NCBI RefSeq assembly: GCF_000876015.1
Contig: NZ_BBQM01000015.1
Coordinates: forward strand, 1-64,000
DNA: 64,000 nt
Direction of reading: 5' to 3'
From: Cupriavidus basilensis
GTDB taxonomy: Bacteria; Pseudomonadota; Gammaproteobacteria; Burkholderiales; Burkholderiaceae
In this document: in pieces, positions 43,854 through 51,810 of the stretch
How the letters are laid out: each line of letters opens with the position of its first letter
How positions within the stretch are numbered: position 1 is the first letter of the stretch
The notes under the pieces: generated by a model
What the model was told of the DNA's origin: nothing
The model's database searches: none
Seen by the model: the letters and a program-made list of their open reading frames with translations, nothing else
Translations under genes and position numbers: made by a program

Positions 43854-46010
43854 CTACAGCGACTGCAGGAAGGCGACCACCGCGGCGCGGTCTTCCTTCG
43901 GCAGCGCCTCGAAGCGGGCGCGGCTGTCGTCCGCCTCGCCGCCGTGCCACAGGATCGCCTCGGTCAGCGTGCGGGCGCGGCCGTCATGCAGCAGCCGCAC
44001 GTTCTGCTCGCCGCCCTGGACGAAGCGCAGCGAGCCCACGCCCCACAGCGGCGCGGTGCGCCACAGGTTCGGCGTGGCGCGGCCTTCGCTCAGGGTGTCG
44101 GCCAGGCCCGGGCCCATGTCGTGCAGCAGCAGGTCGCTGTACGGGTGGATGGTCTGGTCGCGCAGCTCGGCGAACGGGTGCGTGTTGCCGGTCTTCAGCG
44201 TCGGCGTGTGGCAGGCCACGCAGCGCGCCTGCGCGAACAGCGTGCCGCCGCGCGCGATCTGCGGCGGGTCGACGTCGTGCTCGGGCGACACCCGCACGCC
44301 GTCCGGGAAGCCGCTGCGCAGGCTGCGCTGGGCCGGCACGCCGATCAGCGAGAGGTAGTGCGTGAGGCGCTGCAGGTCGGTCTCGGAGACCGAGGTGGCC
44401 GCGGCGGCGCGGCAGTCGGCGGCCTCGCGCTGGCAGCCGCGCGAGGGAAACACCGGCGAGGTCACGCCCATGTCCTTGATCAGCGCGTCGCCGACCTGCT
44501 GCCGTATGCTGGCCTTGGTCGCCTTCCAGCCGAAGCGGCCGAGATGGGTCTTGCCGGTCTCGGGATCGGCGACCCAGTTGGGGATGCCGCGCACGCCGTC
44601 GCCGTTCCTGTCGTCCGGGTCGGCCAGCGCCAGGATGGTGGGCTCCGCCACCGCCTCGAGCAGCCCCATGCCGATGACCTGCGGCGCCTGGCGCGCCGAG
44701 AACTGCGCCGGCACCGGCCCCTTGAACGCATAGGACGGCTTGACCAGCGCCACCGTCTCGCCGCCGGACAGGGTGCGCGCGGTGGTCTCGTAGGATGCCA
44801 CGCTGACGCCGTAGTCGGGCGCGCCCGGGTCCTGCGCGTGCTGCTGCACGTTCAGGCCGTAGGTCGGGTCGGCCTTGCCGCCGGCGGCGACGAGCATCGA
44901 CATGGTGTCCAGCCGCGCGCCGATGGCCGGCGCCAGGCTGCGGCCGTTCTGCGTGTGGCACTCGATGCAGCGCGGCTGGTTGTAGCGCGGGCCGAGCTGG
45001 CCGATGTGCTCGGCAAACACCGGGTTGTCGGCGTCGTGCTCGGAGTGCTTGCCGTCGGCGAACGAGGTGTGGAACAGCCGGCGCCCCTCGACGAAGCGCT
45101 GGGTGTTGACGATGCCGATATTGTTGGCCATCTGCTGGAACACCCGCATCGGCTCCTCGGAGTAGTTGTACGAGATGCTGGCGTCGCCGCCGAGCAGCGT
45201 CTCGGCCGGCAGCGGCGCGGAGTCGAGATTGGGCGCGATGCCATACCACGGCCGCATGCCCACGCCGACCACGTAGAGCTGCTCGAACGAGTAGTAGCGG
45301 CTGCCGCCGCCATCCACCACCGGGTCGCGCTTGAGCCGCGGCGCCGGCGCCAGCTCGATCGGGTCGCCGATCTTCAGCGCGCTGTGCGGATCGGTGCGCC
45401 AGTTGGAGTCCACCACGATCATGCAGTCTTCGCGCGGCTGGCCCTCGCGGCAGATGGGCTGGCCGCCTTCCTTCGGGTTGTTGAAGCCGTAGTTGAGCGC
45501 CCAGCCGTAGTCGCGCACGGTCGGGTCGAGCACGTTGCGGAACAGGCTGAAGGTGGTGCCGTCGAAGACGCCCTGGTTGACGTGCAGGTAGATCTCGATG
45601 CGCTGGCGGCCGGCGGGCACGCCGTCGCGGATCTCCAGGCCGAAGGTGCGGTTCTGGAAATAGAAGGTGGGGAAGGTGAGGTAGCGGCCCGGGCCGGCGT
45701 CGGGCGCGTCCCAGGCCTCGCCGCGCTCGCGCGCGTGGCGCTCGGTCGGGCGCGAGCCCATCAGCGTGACCAGCGTGCCGTCCGCCTCGCGGTACTGGAT
45801 CTGCTCGTTGACCGGCGTGCCGGGCGCGAACAGCGGCGCGTAGGCGGCGGTGTCGGCGGGCGCGGCGGCGGCCGGCGCGCCGCCGTCACCGCCGCCGCCG
45901 CAGGCGGCCAGCGCGGCCAGTGCCAGCACGGCGGCGAACAGCGCCGCCGCGCGCGGCGCGAGGCCGGTGCCGGCGTGGCCGGACCGGCGGGAGGGGGCGT
46001 GGATTGGCAT
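43854..46010 (-). CDS. Di-haem oxidoreductase / thiol-oxidoreductase-like lipoprotein (DHOR family)
   Basis: 718 residues. A lipoprotein signal ends LAAC, followed by Gly-rich sequence. Two c-type haem sites are present: CIECH (Cys348) within RCIECHTQNGRSLAPA and CVACH (Cys597) within QARCVACHTPTLKTGNTHPF. The segments between them (GIPNWVADPETGKTHLGRFG, LTHYLSLIGVPAQRS) and the C-terminal LWGVGSLRFVQGGEQNVRLL then HDGRARTLTEAILWHGGEAD are typical of DUF1111/DHOR proteins. An N-terminal extension of about 320 residues with a beta-rich character has no clear family. The start is the ATG at 46010. It probably carries out periplasmic or outer-membrane redox work and is likely co-transcribed with the upstream hydrolase. 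Confidence 0.82.
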   Translation of the reverse strand: MPIHAPSRRSGHAGTGLAPRAAALFAAVLALAALAACGGGGDGGAPAAAAPADTAAYAPLFAPGTPVNEQIQYREADGTLVTLMGSRPTERHARERGEAWDAPDAGPGRYLTFPTFYFQNRTFGLEIRDGVPAGRQRIEIYLHVNQGVFDGTTFSLFRNVLDPTVRDYGWALNYGFNNPKEGGQPICREGQPREDCMIVVDSNWRTDPHSALKIGDPIELAPAPRLKRDPVVDGGGSRYYSFEQLYVVGVGMRPWYGIAPNLDSAPLPAETLLGGDASISYNYSEEPMRVFQQMANNIGIVNTQRFVEGRRLFHTSFADGKHSEHDADNPVFAEHIGQLGPRYNQPRCIECHTQNGRSLAPAIGARLDTMSMLVAAGGKADPTYGLNVQQHAQDPGAPDYGVSVASYETTARTLSGGETVALVKPSYAFKGPVPAQFSARQAPQVIGMGLLEAVAEPTILALADPDDRNGDGVRGIPNWVADPETGKTHLGRFGWKATKASIRQQVGDALIKDMGVTSPVFPSRGCQREAADCRAAAATSVSETDLQRLTHYLSLIGVPAQRSLRSGFPDGVRVSPEHDVDPPQIARGGTLFAQARCVACHTPTLKTGNTHPFAELRDQTIHPYSDLLLHDMGPGLADTLSEGRATPNLWRTAPLWGVGSLRFVQGGEQNVRLLHDGRARTLTEAILWHGGEADDSRARFEALPKEDRAAVVAFLQSL

Positions 46011-46067
46011 GGTTGTCTGGCTCGGTGGCTCTATAGCTCGGTGGTGCGGCGGCATGCGCCGGCGCGG

Positions 46068-47027
46068 TCAGTGGAACGGCAGCGATACGTAGAACGAGCC
46101 GAGCTCGGAGAGCTGGCCATCGGCGCCGAGCAGGCTGGTGAAGTGAGTGTCGTTGTCCTCGCGGCCGGTGAACCACGCATAGCGGAACACGTCGGCGCGG
46201 TCTTCGCAGATGGCCACCATGTTCGCCATCTGTGCCTTCTGTTTGGCCACCGAATCGATCTGCGCGCCGTCGGCCTGGCTGTGCCAGTTGGCGAACTCCG
46301 TGACCCAGAACGCCTTGCCATATTTCGCGAGCCGGTCGAGCTGGCCGGCGAGGCCGTAGTCGTACCAGTGGAAGGCCAGGTAGTCGATGCGCGGGTCGCG
46401 GCCGCCGTTGGCGGCGCGGTAGGCATCGTAGAACGCGTCGAGCCACGCGACCGGGTCGGCATAACCGGGCATCGTGCCCCAGTTCATGGCGGGGCCGACG
46501 ATCTGCACGCCGGTGCGCGCGGCGATGCCCTCGAACACCGGCCAGCGCTGCGCCGCCTGCAGCGGCGTGAGATTGGACTGGTCGGCGAGGTTGGGCTCGT
46601 TCATCACCAGCAGGTAGCGCACGCCGGGATTGGCCGCGAGGAAGGCCTCCACCTCGGTGGTGTCCTCGGTGCCGTTCCACATCATCGGCAGGAAGTCCAT
46701 CGCGTAGCGCGCGCGATAGTCCGCCGGCACGCCGGCATTGCGCCGCGGGCTCCAGTTGTACCACCAGCTCACGCCGGGCGACAGCGCGGCGAGATCGGCC
46801 GGCGACGCGAGGTCGTAGGCAATGCCGCGCTTCGCGCTCTTCGGCACGGCCGGCGCGGACGGGTCCGGCGTGGCGGGAGCGGTGGGCGCGTTGGGGGCGG
46901 GCGATCCGGGCGCGGCGGGCACGCCGGCGGCTGGAGTTGCGGCGGGCGCGTCTTCGCCGCCGCCGCCGCACCCCAGCAGGGCAGCGGAAAGCGCCAGCGC
47001 GAGAAACAGGCCTTTCGGCAAGGTCAT
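46068..47027 (-). CDS. Lipoprotein glycoside hydrolase, GH128/Asl1-like
   Basis: 319 residues. A lipoprotein signal ends ALLG-C, followed by a Gly/Ala/Pro/Thr-rich linker (about 25-65). The catalytic region resembles Asl1-type glycosyl hydrolases (GH128, beta-1,3-glucanase group): KRGIAYDLASPADLAALSPG, SWWYNWSPRRNAG, YLLVMNEPNLADQSNL with the likely acid Glu, YLAFHWYDYGLAGQLDRLAK, and WVTEFANWHSQA with the likely nucleophile Glu. The ATG at 47027 gives the correct signal; the open frame further upstream lacks similarity. It lies 57 bases from the di-haem protein on the same strand. Confidence 0.8.
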   Translation of the reverse strand: MTLPKGLFLALALSAALLGCGGGGEDAPAATPAAGVPAAPGSPAPNAPTAPATPDPSAPAVPKSAKRGIAYDLASPADLAALSPGVSWWYNWSPRRNAGVPADYRARYAMDFLPMMWNGTEDTTEVEAFLAANPGVRYLLVMNEPNLADQSNLTPLQAAQRWPVFEGIAARTGVQIVGPAMNWGTMPGYADPVAWLDAFYDAYRAANGGRDPRIDYLAFHWYDYGLAGQLDRLAKYGKAFWVTEFANWHSQADGAQIDSVAKQKAQMANMVAICEDRADVFRYAWFTGREDNDTHFTSLLGADGQLSELGSFYVSLPFH

Positions 47028-47693
47028 GTCGTCACCGTGGGTTGCATGCCGGCGCACGCGCGCCGGCCTTGTGTCTTGATGGATTGCGGTTTCCGGAAAC
47101 CCGGAAAGACGGATTCCGGAAATCCGGAATGCCGGGCGATGCGCAAGCGGTAAAGAACCGGTCATTCCCGCATTGGGAAAGACGGGCCATGATCGGGGAA
47201 ATTCGGCAGGGGGATTATCGTCGCAATGCGCGGAAAAATTGAACCGCATGGCATCGATCGGCGGTGAATTTCCGTTTGGCGTCGTTTCCATGCGACGCCG
47301 GTCCAAGCGGCAATGCCGCGTTCCAGCCCGGCGGCAGCGGGCATGCGCTGGATGCCAAAGCGCCGGAAAGCGCGTCCAGTCTGGTTTTCGGCGGATTGCC
47401 GCGGTCCGCGGCGGTGGTGGTATTGCAATGCACCTGTATTAACAATCAATACAAAGCAAGACAAAGCAGCGGTGGCGGGAAAAGCGGCGCCATGAATTAA
47501 AGAGGCGCCTTTTCAATGAGGCTATTTCCGCCGGGACAAGGCTGGTAGAAATTTCGCCGAACGAATCAAAAAATAATTAAAGACTGATATAAGGCATGAC
47601 GTAGGCGGATGCCGCCGCCCGCATGCCGGCGCAGCGCCGGCCGCAACGCAGGCGCGCGGCGGCACGGCGTCGTTCGATCGGGGTACGCGGCGC
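47028..47693. other. 666-base noncoding stretch upstream of the GH128-like gene
   Basis: I see no gene here. Contents: a cluster of five CCGGAA units including two TTCCGGAA palindromes (47091-47098 and 47114-47121), a hairpin with GGCGTCG/CGACGCC arms (47278-47284 and 47293-47299), the palindrome ATTGCAAT (47422-47429), and an inverted repeat GTATT-N7-AATAC (47436-47452). A distinctly AT-rich tract runs from about 47490 to 47600. The region must hold the promoter for the leftward hydrolase and oxidoreductase pair, but I cannot assign one with confidence. Confidence 0.6.
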
Positions 47694-48347
47694 TCAGATG
47701 AACGACAGCACGGTCTGCGCGGGCAGCCGCGACTTCGGCAGCTTGGCGTTGAAGTCCTTGTCGCTGCGGTAGCCGAGCGCGACCAGCACGACGCTGGTGA
47801 AGCCCTTCTCGCGCAGGCCGAGCTCTTCGTCGAGCAGGCGGAAATCGAAGCCTTCCATCGGCGTGGCGTCCACGCCCAGCGTGGCGGCGCCGAACAGCAG
47901 CGTGCCCAGCGCGAGGTAGGTCTGCTTTTCCATCCAGTGCTGCAGGTCCTTCTGGTCGTAGCGGTGCAGGTTGACGTAGCCGAGCCGGCCCTTGCGCTGG
48001 CCGGCCTTGGCGTCGGGCAGCGGGAAGCGGCCGTCGCGCTCTTCCTGCTCGAGGATGTTTTCCAGGTGCGCGTCGGGGATGCCGGTGCGCGCGCACAGCA
48101 CGATCACGTGCGAGGCGTCGAGCGCCTTGCGCTCGTTGTAGGCAAAGCCGCCATGCAGGCCCTTGGCGACGCGCGCCTTGCCTTCGGGCGTGCCGGCCAC
48201 CACGAAGTGCCACGGCTGCGAGTTCACGGAGGACGGGCTGTGGCGCAGCATCGTGAGCAGGTCGTCGATGGTTTCCTGCGGGACGCGGCGCTCCGGGTCG
48301 AAGGCCTTGGTGGTGTAGCGGGTGCGGGCGATGGTCGAGAGTTTCAT
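47694..48347 (-). CDS. nfsB: Oxygen-insensitive NAD(P)H nitroreductase (NfsB-like)
   Basis: 217 residues, the exact length of E. coli NfsB. FMN-dependent reductase of nitroaromatics, quinones and dihydropteridine. Family marks are ARTRYTTKAFDPERRVPQET, LLRHSPSSVNSQPWHFVVAG-type FMN binding, a QTYLALGTLLFGAATLGVDA helix and TPMEGFDFRLLDEELGLREK. The ATG at 48347 gives MKLSTIARTRYTTKAFDP; upstream codons are unlikely to be translated. It diverges from a LysR gene, its probable regulator. Confidence 0.9.
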   Translation of the reverse strand: MKLSTIARTRYTTKAFDPERRVPQETIDDLLTMLRHSPSSVNSQPWHFVVAGTPEGKARVAKGLHGGFAYNERKALDASHVIVLCARTGIPDAHLENILEQEERDGRFPLPDAKAGQRKGRLGYVNLHRYDQKDLQHWMEKQTYLALGTLLFGAATLGVDATPMEGFDFRLLDEELGLREKGFTSVVLVALGYRSDKDFNAKLPKSRLPAQTVLSFI

Positions 48348-48404
48348 CTGGTGCTTGCTGGTTTTCGAGGGTGGTTCGGGAGCATCGGCGAGGATGGTAT
48401 GCGC

Positions 48405-48422
48405 TTGCCTTTCATCAGGCAA
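48405..48422. promoter_or_regulatory. Inverted repeat between nfsB and the LysR gene
   Basis: TTGCCT (48405-48410) and AGGCAA (48417-48422) around a 6-base centre, in the 128-base divergent promoter region. It contains the T-N-A type symmetry used by LysR proteins, so it is a candidate site for the divergent regulator. Confidence 0.4.
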
Positions 48423-48475
48423 TCGAATACTTTTAATCCCAACAATCTGAAATTCGACTGAATCGACTCGATGCC

Positions 48476-49348
48476 ATGCGCCCTGACCTGGAAATAGACC
48501 TGCTGCGCGCCTTCGTCGCGGTGGCGGAGACGGGCGGCTTCACCGCCGCCGCCGAGGTGGTGCGCCGCTCGCAGTCGGCCGTCAGCCAGAAGATCCTGCG
48601 CCTGGAGGAGCTGCTCGGGCGCAAGCTGTTCCACCGCACCAGCCGCGCGCTGAGCCTGACGCGCGAGGGCGAGCAACTGCTGGTGATGGCGCGCCGCATC
48701 CTGGAGCTCAACGACGTGGCGGTGCGCGCGCTGACCGATCCGCCGGCCGCCGGCAACCTGCGCCTGGGCATTGCCGAGGATTTCGTGCCGATGCAGCTTC
48801 CCGCGCTGCTGGCGCGTTTCCGGCGGCTCTACCCGGACATGCACCTGGAGCTGCGCACCGGCCTGAGCTGCGACCTGCTGGCCGCCTACGACGACGGCAG
48901 GCTCGACGTGGTGATCGCCAAGAAGGACGGCAGCGCCCAGCGCGGCCGCGTGATCTGGCGCGAGCCGCTGGTGTGGATGAGCGGCAAGGACAGCCCGCCG
49001 GACCCGGACAAGCCGGTGCCGCTGGTGCTGCTGCTGCCGCCGTGCACCTACCGCGAGGTGATGATCCGCTCGCTCGACGCGATCCGCCGCGAGTGGTATT
49101 CCTCGTGCACCTCGGCCAGCCTGATGGGCATCCAGGCCGCGGTCGCGGGCGGTCTCGGCGTGACGGTGCTGGGGCGTTCGTTCGCGCAGCCCGGCCTGCA
49201 GATCCTGCCGTCGGGCGATGCCTGGCCGACGCTGCCGATGACGGAGATCGTCATTCTCGGCGAGGAGTCCGCGCCGGCCGAGCTGGTGCGGCCGCTGATG
49301 TCGTTCCTGACGGACAGCCTGTCCGGGGCGATGGGCGCCGCGGCGTAG
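48476..49348 (+). CDS. LysR-family transcriptional regulator
   Basis: 290 residues. The N-terminal LysR HTH (LEIDLLRAFVAVAETGGFTA then AAEVVRRSQSAVSQKILRLE and LLGRKLFHRTSRALSLTREG) is clear. A shortish effector domain with LRLGIAEDFVPMQLPALLAR and GIQAAVAGGLGVTVLGRSFA follows. It diverges from nfsB and is the likely redox or xenobiotic-responsive regulator of that gene. It is convergent with the GntR gene. The ATG at 48476 begins directly with the HTH, as expected. Confidence 0.87.
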   Translation: MRPDLEIDLLRAFVAVAETGGFTAAAEVVRRSQSAVSQKILRLEELLGRKLFHRTSRALSLTREGEQLLVMARRILELNDVAVRALTDPPAAGNLRLGIAEDFVPMQLPALLARFRRLYPDMHLELRTGLSCDLLAAYDDGRLDVVIAKKDGSAQRGRVIWREPLVWMSGKDSPPDPDKPVPLVLLLPPCTYREVMIRSLDAIRREWYSSCTSASLMGIQAAVAGGLGVTVLGRSFAQPGLQILPSGDAWPTLPMTEIVILGEESAPAELVRPLMSFLTDSLSGAMGAAA

Positions 49349-49391
49349 CGCGCGCGGGAGCGCGGGGCCCGCCGCGCCGGCAGGCCCGGCT

Positions 49392-50126
49392 TCAGTCGTT
49401 GTGCGTCACCACGTCGCCGACCGGGTCGGGGTGGATCTGCATCACGGCGTCGCGCTTTTCCAGCAGGTGGCGCCGCAGGATGGCGCCGAGCAGCTTGCCG
49501 TCGCGCGCTTCCAGCGCCTTGATCATGTCCTCGTGGTCGTGCACGGCGCGGTCCCACTTGTCGGTCTGGTGGTTGGAGCGGAAGCGCAGCGCCTTCAGGC
49601 GGCGGTTGACCGACTGGTAGGTCTGCCGCAGCGCCGAATTGCGGGCGGCCTCGTTGATGCGGTCGTGGATCTCCTGGTTGCGGCTGTAGTAGCCGGGCAG
49701 GTCGTTCTGCACGCGGCAGGCCAGCATCGCGTAGTGCAGCGCCTTGATCTCGGCCAGCTCCGCCGGCGTGATGCGCTCGCAGGCCAGCTCGCCCGAGAAC
49801 GCTTCCAGGCCGCTCATCAGCTCGAAGGTCTCCCACATCTCCGCCTCGGTCATGCGCGAGACGCTGGCGCCGCGGTGCGGCGAGATCTCGATCAGGCCCT
49901 CGGCGGCCAGCACCTTGAAGGCCTCGCGCAGCGGCGTGCGCGAGATGCCCAGGGTTTCGCACAGCTCGCGCTCGTTGAGCTTCATGCCCGGCGACAGCAC
50001 GCCTTCCACGATGAACTTGCGCAGGTGCTCGACCACCATCTCGTGCAGCCGCTGCCGTTCCACCCTGGGCAGGATCGGGGCGGGACGGGGCACGCCGCTG
50101 TCGCCCGGATTTTGTGGATTTTGCAT
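49392..50126 (-). CDS. GntR-family regulator, FadR/FCD subgroup
   Basis: 244 residues. The N-terminal GntR winged HTH (RLHEMVVEHLRKFIVEGVLS, MKLNERELCETLGISRTPLR, EAFKVLAAEGLIEISPHRGA) is followed by an FCD ligand-binding helical domain. Its metal-ligand-type residues lie in YYSRNQEIHDRINEAARNSA and DRAVHDHEDMIKALEARDGK. The ATG at 50126 has AAGGAC upstream. It diverges from the aminotransferase-MFS-hydratase-dehydrogenase set. A 16-bp palindrome at the likely transcription start of that set is a fitting target. Confidence 0.88.
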   Translation of the reverse strand: MQNPQNPGDSGVPRPAPILPRVERQRLHEMVVEHLRKFIVEGVLSPGMKLNERELCETLGISRTPLREAFKVLAAEGLIEISPHRGASVSRMTEAEMWETFELMSGLEAFSGELACERITPAELAEIKALHYAMLACRVQNDLPGYYSRNQEIHDRINEAARNSALRQTYQSVNRRLKALRFRSNHQTDKWDRAVHDHEDMIKALEARDGKLLGAILRRHLLEKRDAVMQIHPDPVGDVVTHND

Positions 50127-50223
50127 ACAAAGTCCTTCCCTTTGCGTTTTCCGCATTTTACTGCATCTCATTGGCCGCAAGCGCCTCGCGGGTAAACACC
50201 GAGCCGCGGCGGCGATTCCGTCC

Positions 50224-50268
50224 TTGGATCGGGGCCGTTTCGTTGCTAAAGTATTTTGAATTCAAAAT
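50224..50268 (+). promoter_or_regulatory. Promoter and operator of the aminotransferase operon
   Basis: TTGGAT (50224-50229), 17 bases, then TAAAGT (50247-50252) make a reasonable sigma-70 promoter. Directly after it lies a perfect 16-bp palindrome ATTTTGAATTCAAAAT (50253-50268) covering the expected transcription start. This is a standard place for a repressor such as the divergent GntR/FadR protein. A strong ribosome site, AAAGGAGG (50282-50289), follows. Confidence 0.6.
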
Positions 50269-50297
50269 TCATGATTCAAATAAAGGAGGCACTGCCC

Positions 50298-51518
50298 ATG
50301 ATCAAGCTCGATTTCCACCCCGCCGGCCGCCACTTCCTGCAGATCCCGGGGCCGAGCCCGGTGCCGGACCGCATCCTGCGCGCGATGAGCTACCCGACCA
50401 TCGATCACCGCGGGCCCGAGTTCGGCGCGCTGGGCCGCAAGGTGCTGGCCGACATCAAGAAGATCTTCAAGACGGAGCAGCCGGTCATCATCTATCCGGC
50501 CTCCGGCACCGGCGCCTGGGAAGCCGCGCTGACCAACACGCTGAGCCCCGGCGACGCCGTGCTGATGTTCGAGACCGGCCACTTCGCCACGCTGTGGAAG
50601 AAGATGGCCGAGGCGCTCGGCCTGAAGCCGGAATTCATCGGCCTGCCCGGCATCGAGGGCTGGCGCCACGGGGTGCGCGCCGACATGATCGAGGCGCGCC
50701 TGCGCGCCGACGGCGGCCATGCCATCAAGGCGGTGTGCGTGGTGCACAACGAGACCTCCACCGGCGTGACTTCGGACATCGCCGCGGTGCGCCGTGCCAT
50801 CGACGCGGCCGGCCATCCGGCGCTGCTGCTGGTGGACACCATCTCCGGCCTGGCCTCGGCGGACTACCGCCATGACGAATGGGGCGTGGACGTGACCGTG
50901 TCGGGCTCGCAGAAGGGCTTGATGCTGCCGCCCGGCATCAGCTTCAACGCGCTCTCGGCCAAGGCCATCGCGGCCGGCAGGCAGGCCCGGCTGCCGCGCG
51001 CGTTCTGGGGCTGGGACGAGATCCTCGAGGCCAACAAGAACGGCTACTGGCCGTACACCCCCAACACCAACCTGCTCTACGGCTTGTCCGAGGCGCTCGA
51101 CATGATCCTGGAAGAAGGCCTGGACCACGTGTTCGCGCGCCACCAGCGGCTGGCCGAGGCCACCCGCCGCGCGGTGCGGGCCTGGGGCCTGGAGATCCAG
51201 TGCGCCGATCCGGCGGTCTACAGCCCGGTGCTGACCGGCGTGATGATGCCCGAGGGCGTCGACGCCGACGCCGTGCGCAAGCGCATCTACGAACGCTTCG
51301 ACATGTCGCTGGGCCAGGCGCTGGGCAAGATGCGCGGCAGGATGTTCCGCATCGGCCATCTCGGCGACTGCAACGACCTGACCCTGATGGCCACGCTGGC
51401 CGGCTGCGAGATGGGGCTGAAGCTCTCGGGCGTGCCGGTGGCCGCCAGCGGCGTGGCCGCGGCGATGGACTACCTGGTTTCGCTGGAGGACAAGCCGGCG
51501 CTCAAGGCGGCGGCCTGA
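50298..51518 (+). CDS. PLP-dependent class V aminotransferase (serine/alanine-glyoxylate type)
   Basis: 406 residues. Fold-type I class V enzyme of the serine-glyoxylate/alanine-glyoxylate group. Marks are FLQIPGPSPVPDRILRAMSY, TIDHRGPEFGALGRKVLADI, IYPASGTGAWEAALTNTLSP, VVHNETSTGVTSDIAAVRRA, LLLVDTISGLASADYRHDEW and the PLP lysine K206 in VSGSQKGLMLPPG. The C-terminal FRIGHLGDCNDLTLMATLAG is typical. The ATG at 50298 has AAAGGAGG upstream. It may transfer an amino group from an unusual amino acid to glyoxylate or pyruvate. It is the first gene of the GntR-controlled set. Confidence 0.88.
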   Translation: MIKLDFHPAGRHFLQIPGPSPVPDRILRAMSYPTIDHRGPEFGALGRKVLADIKKIFKTEQPVIIYPASGTGAWEAALTNTLSPGDAVLMFETGHFATLWKKMAEALGLKPEFIGLPGIEGWRHGVRADMIEARLRADGGHAIKAVCVVHNETSTGVTSDIAAVRRAIDAAGHPALLLVDTISGLASADYRHDEWGVDVTVSGSQKGLMLPPGISFNALSAKAIAAGRQARLPRAFWGWDEILEANKNGYWPYTPNTNLLYGLSEALDMILEEGLDHVFARHQRLAEATRRAVRAWGLEIQCADPAVYSPVLTGVMMPEGVDADAVRKRIYERFDMSLGQALGKMRGRMFRIGHLGDCNDLTLMATLAGCEMGLKLSGVPVAASGVAAAMDYLVSLEDKPALKAAA

Positions 51519-51526
51519 GTTTCACA

Positions 51527-51554
51527 GGGAAGGCCGCGCCGCCGCGGCCTTCCC
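51527..51554. terminator. Strong hairpin after the aminotransferase gene
   Basis: Perfect 12-bp arms (51527-51538 and 51543-51554) with a 4-base loop, starting 8 bases after the aminotransferase stop. No T-run follows, so it may be an attenuator or mRNA-stabilising stem rather than a full terminator. The next gene starts 256 bases on. Between them lies a degenerate GGCGGCAAAT-type repeat (about 51560-51605). Confidence 0.5.
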
Positions 51555-51810
51555 GCGCAGTGGCGGCGCTCGGCGGCAAATGGCGGCAAATAGCGGCGCA
51601 TAGCAGCAAACAGCCGGACAGCAGTACGCACAGGCATGGCTTCACCCGCGCGGGCGAGGCCAGGGAGCGGTGTTGCCGATCGCAGCACCGCCGCCTGCCG
51701 CGCGCGCGCAAGCCCGCCGCAGAGCGGGCCCGGCACAGGAAACGCACAAGAGATGCAAAGCCGAGGCCCAGGCGGGCGCCGGGCAGGCAAAAAAAGACCG
51801 GAGACAAGCA

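Noticed and set aside
43635..47153. A 1172-codon open frame on the + strand opposite the di-haem and GH128-like genes
   Set aside because: It is low-complexity Arg/Ala/Gly/His-rich translation typical of antisense frames in GC-rich DNA, while the minus strand carries clear signal peptides, haem motifs and hydrolase motifs.
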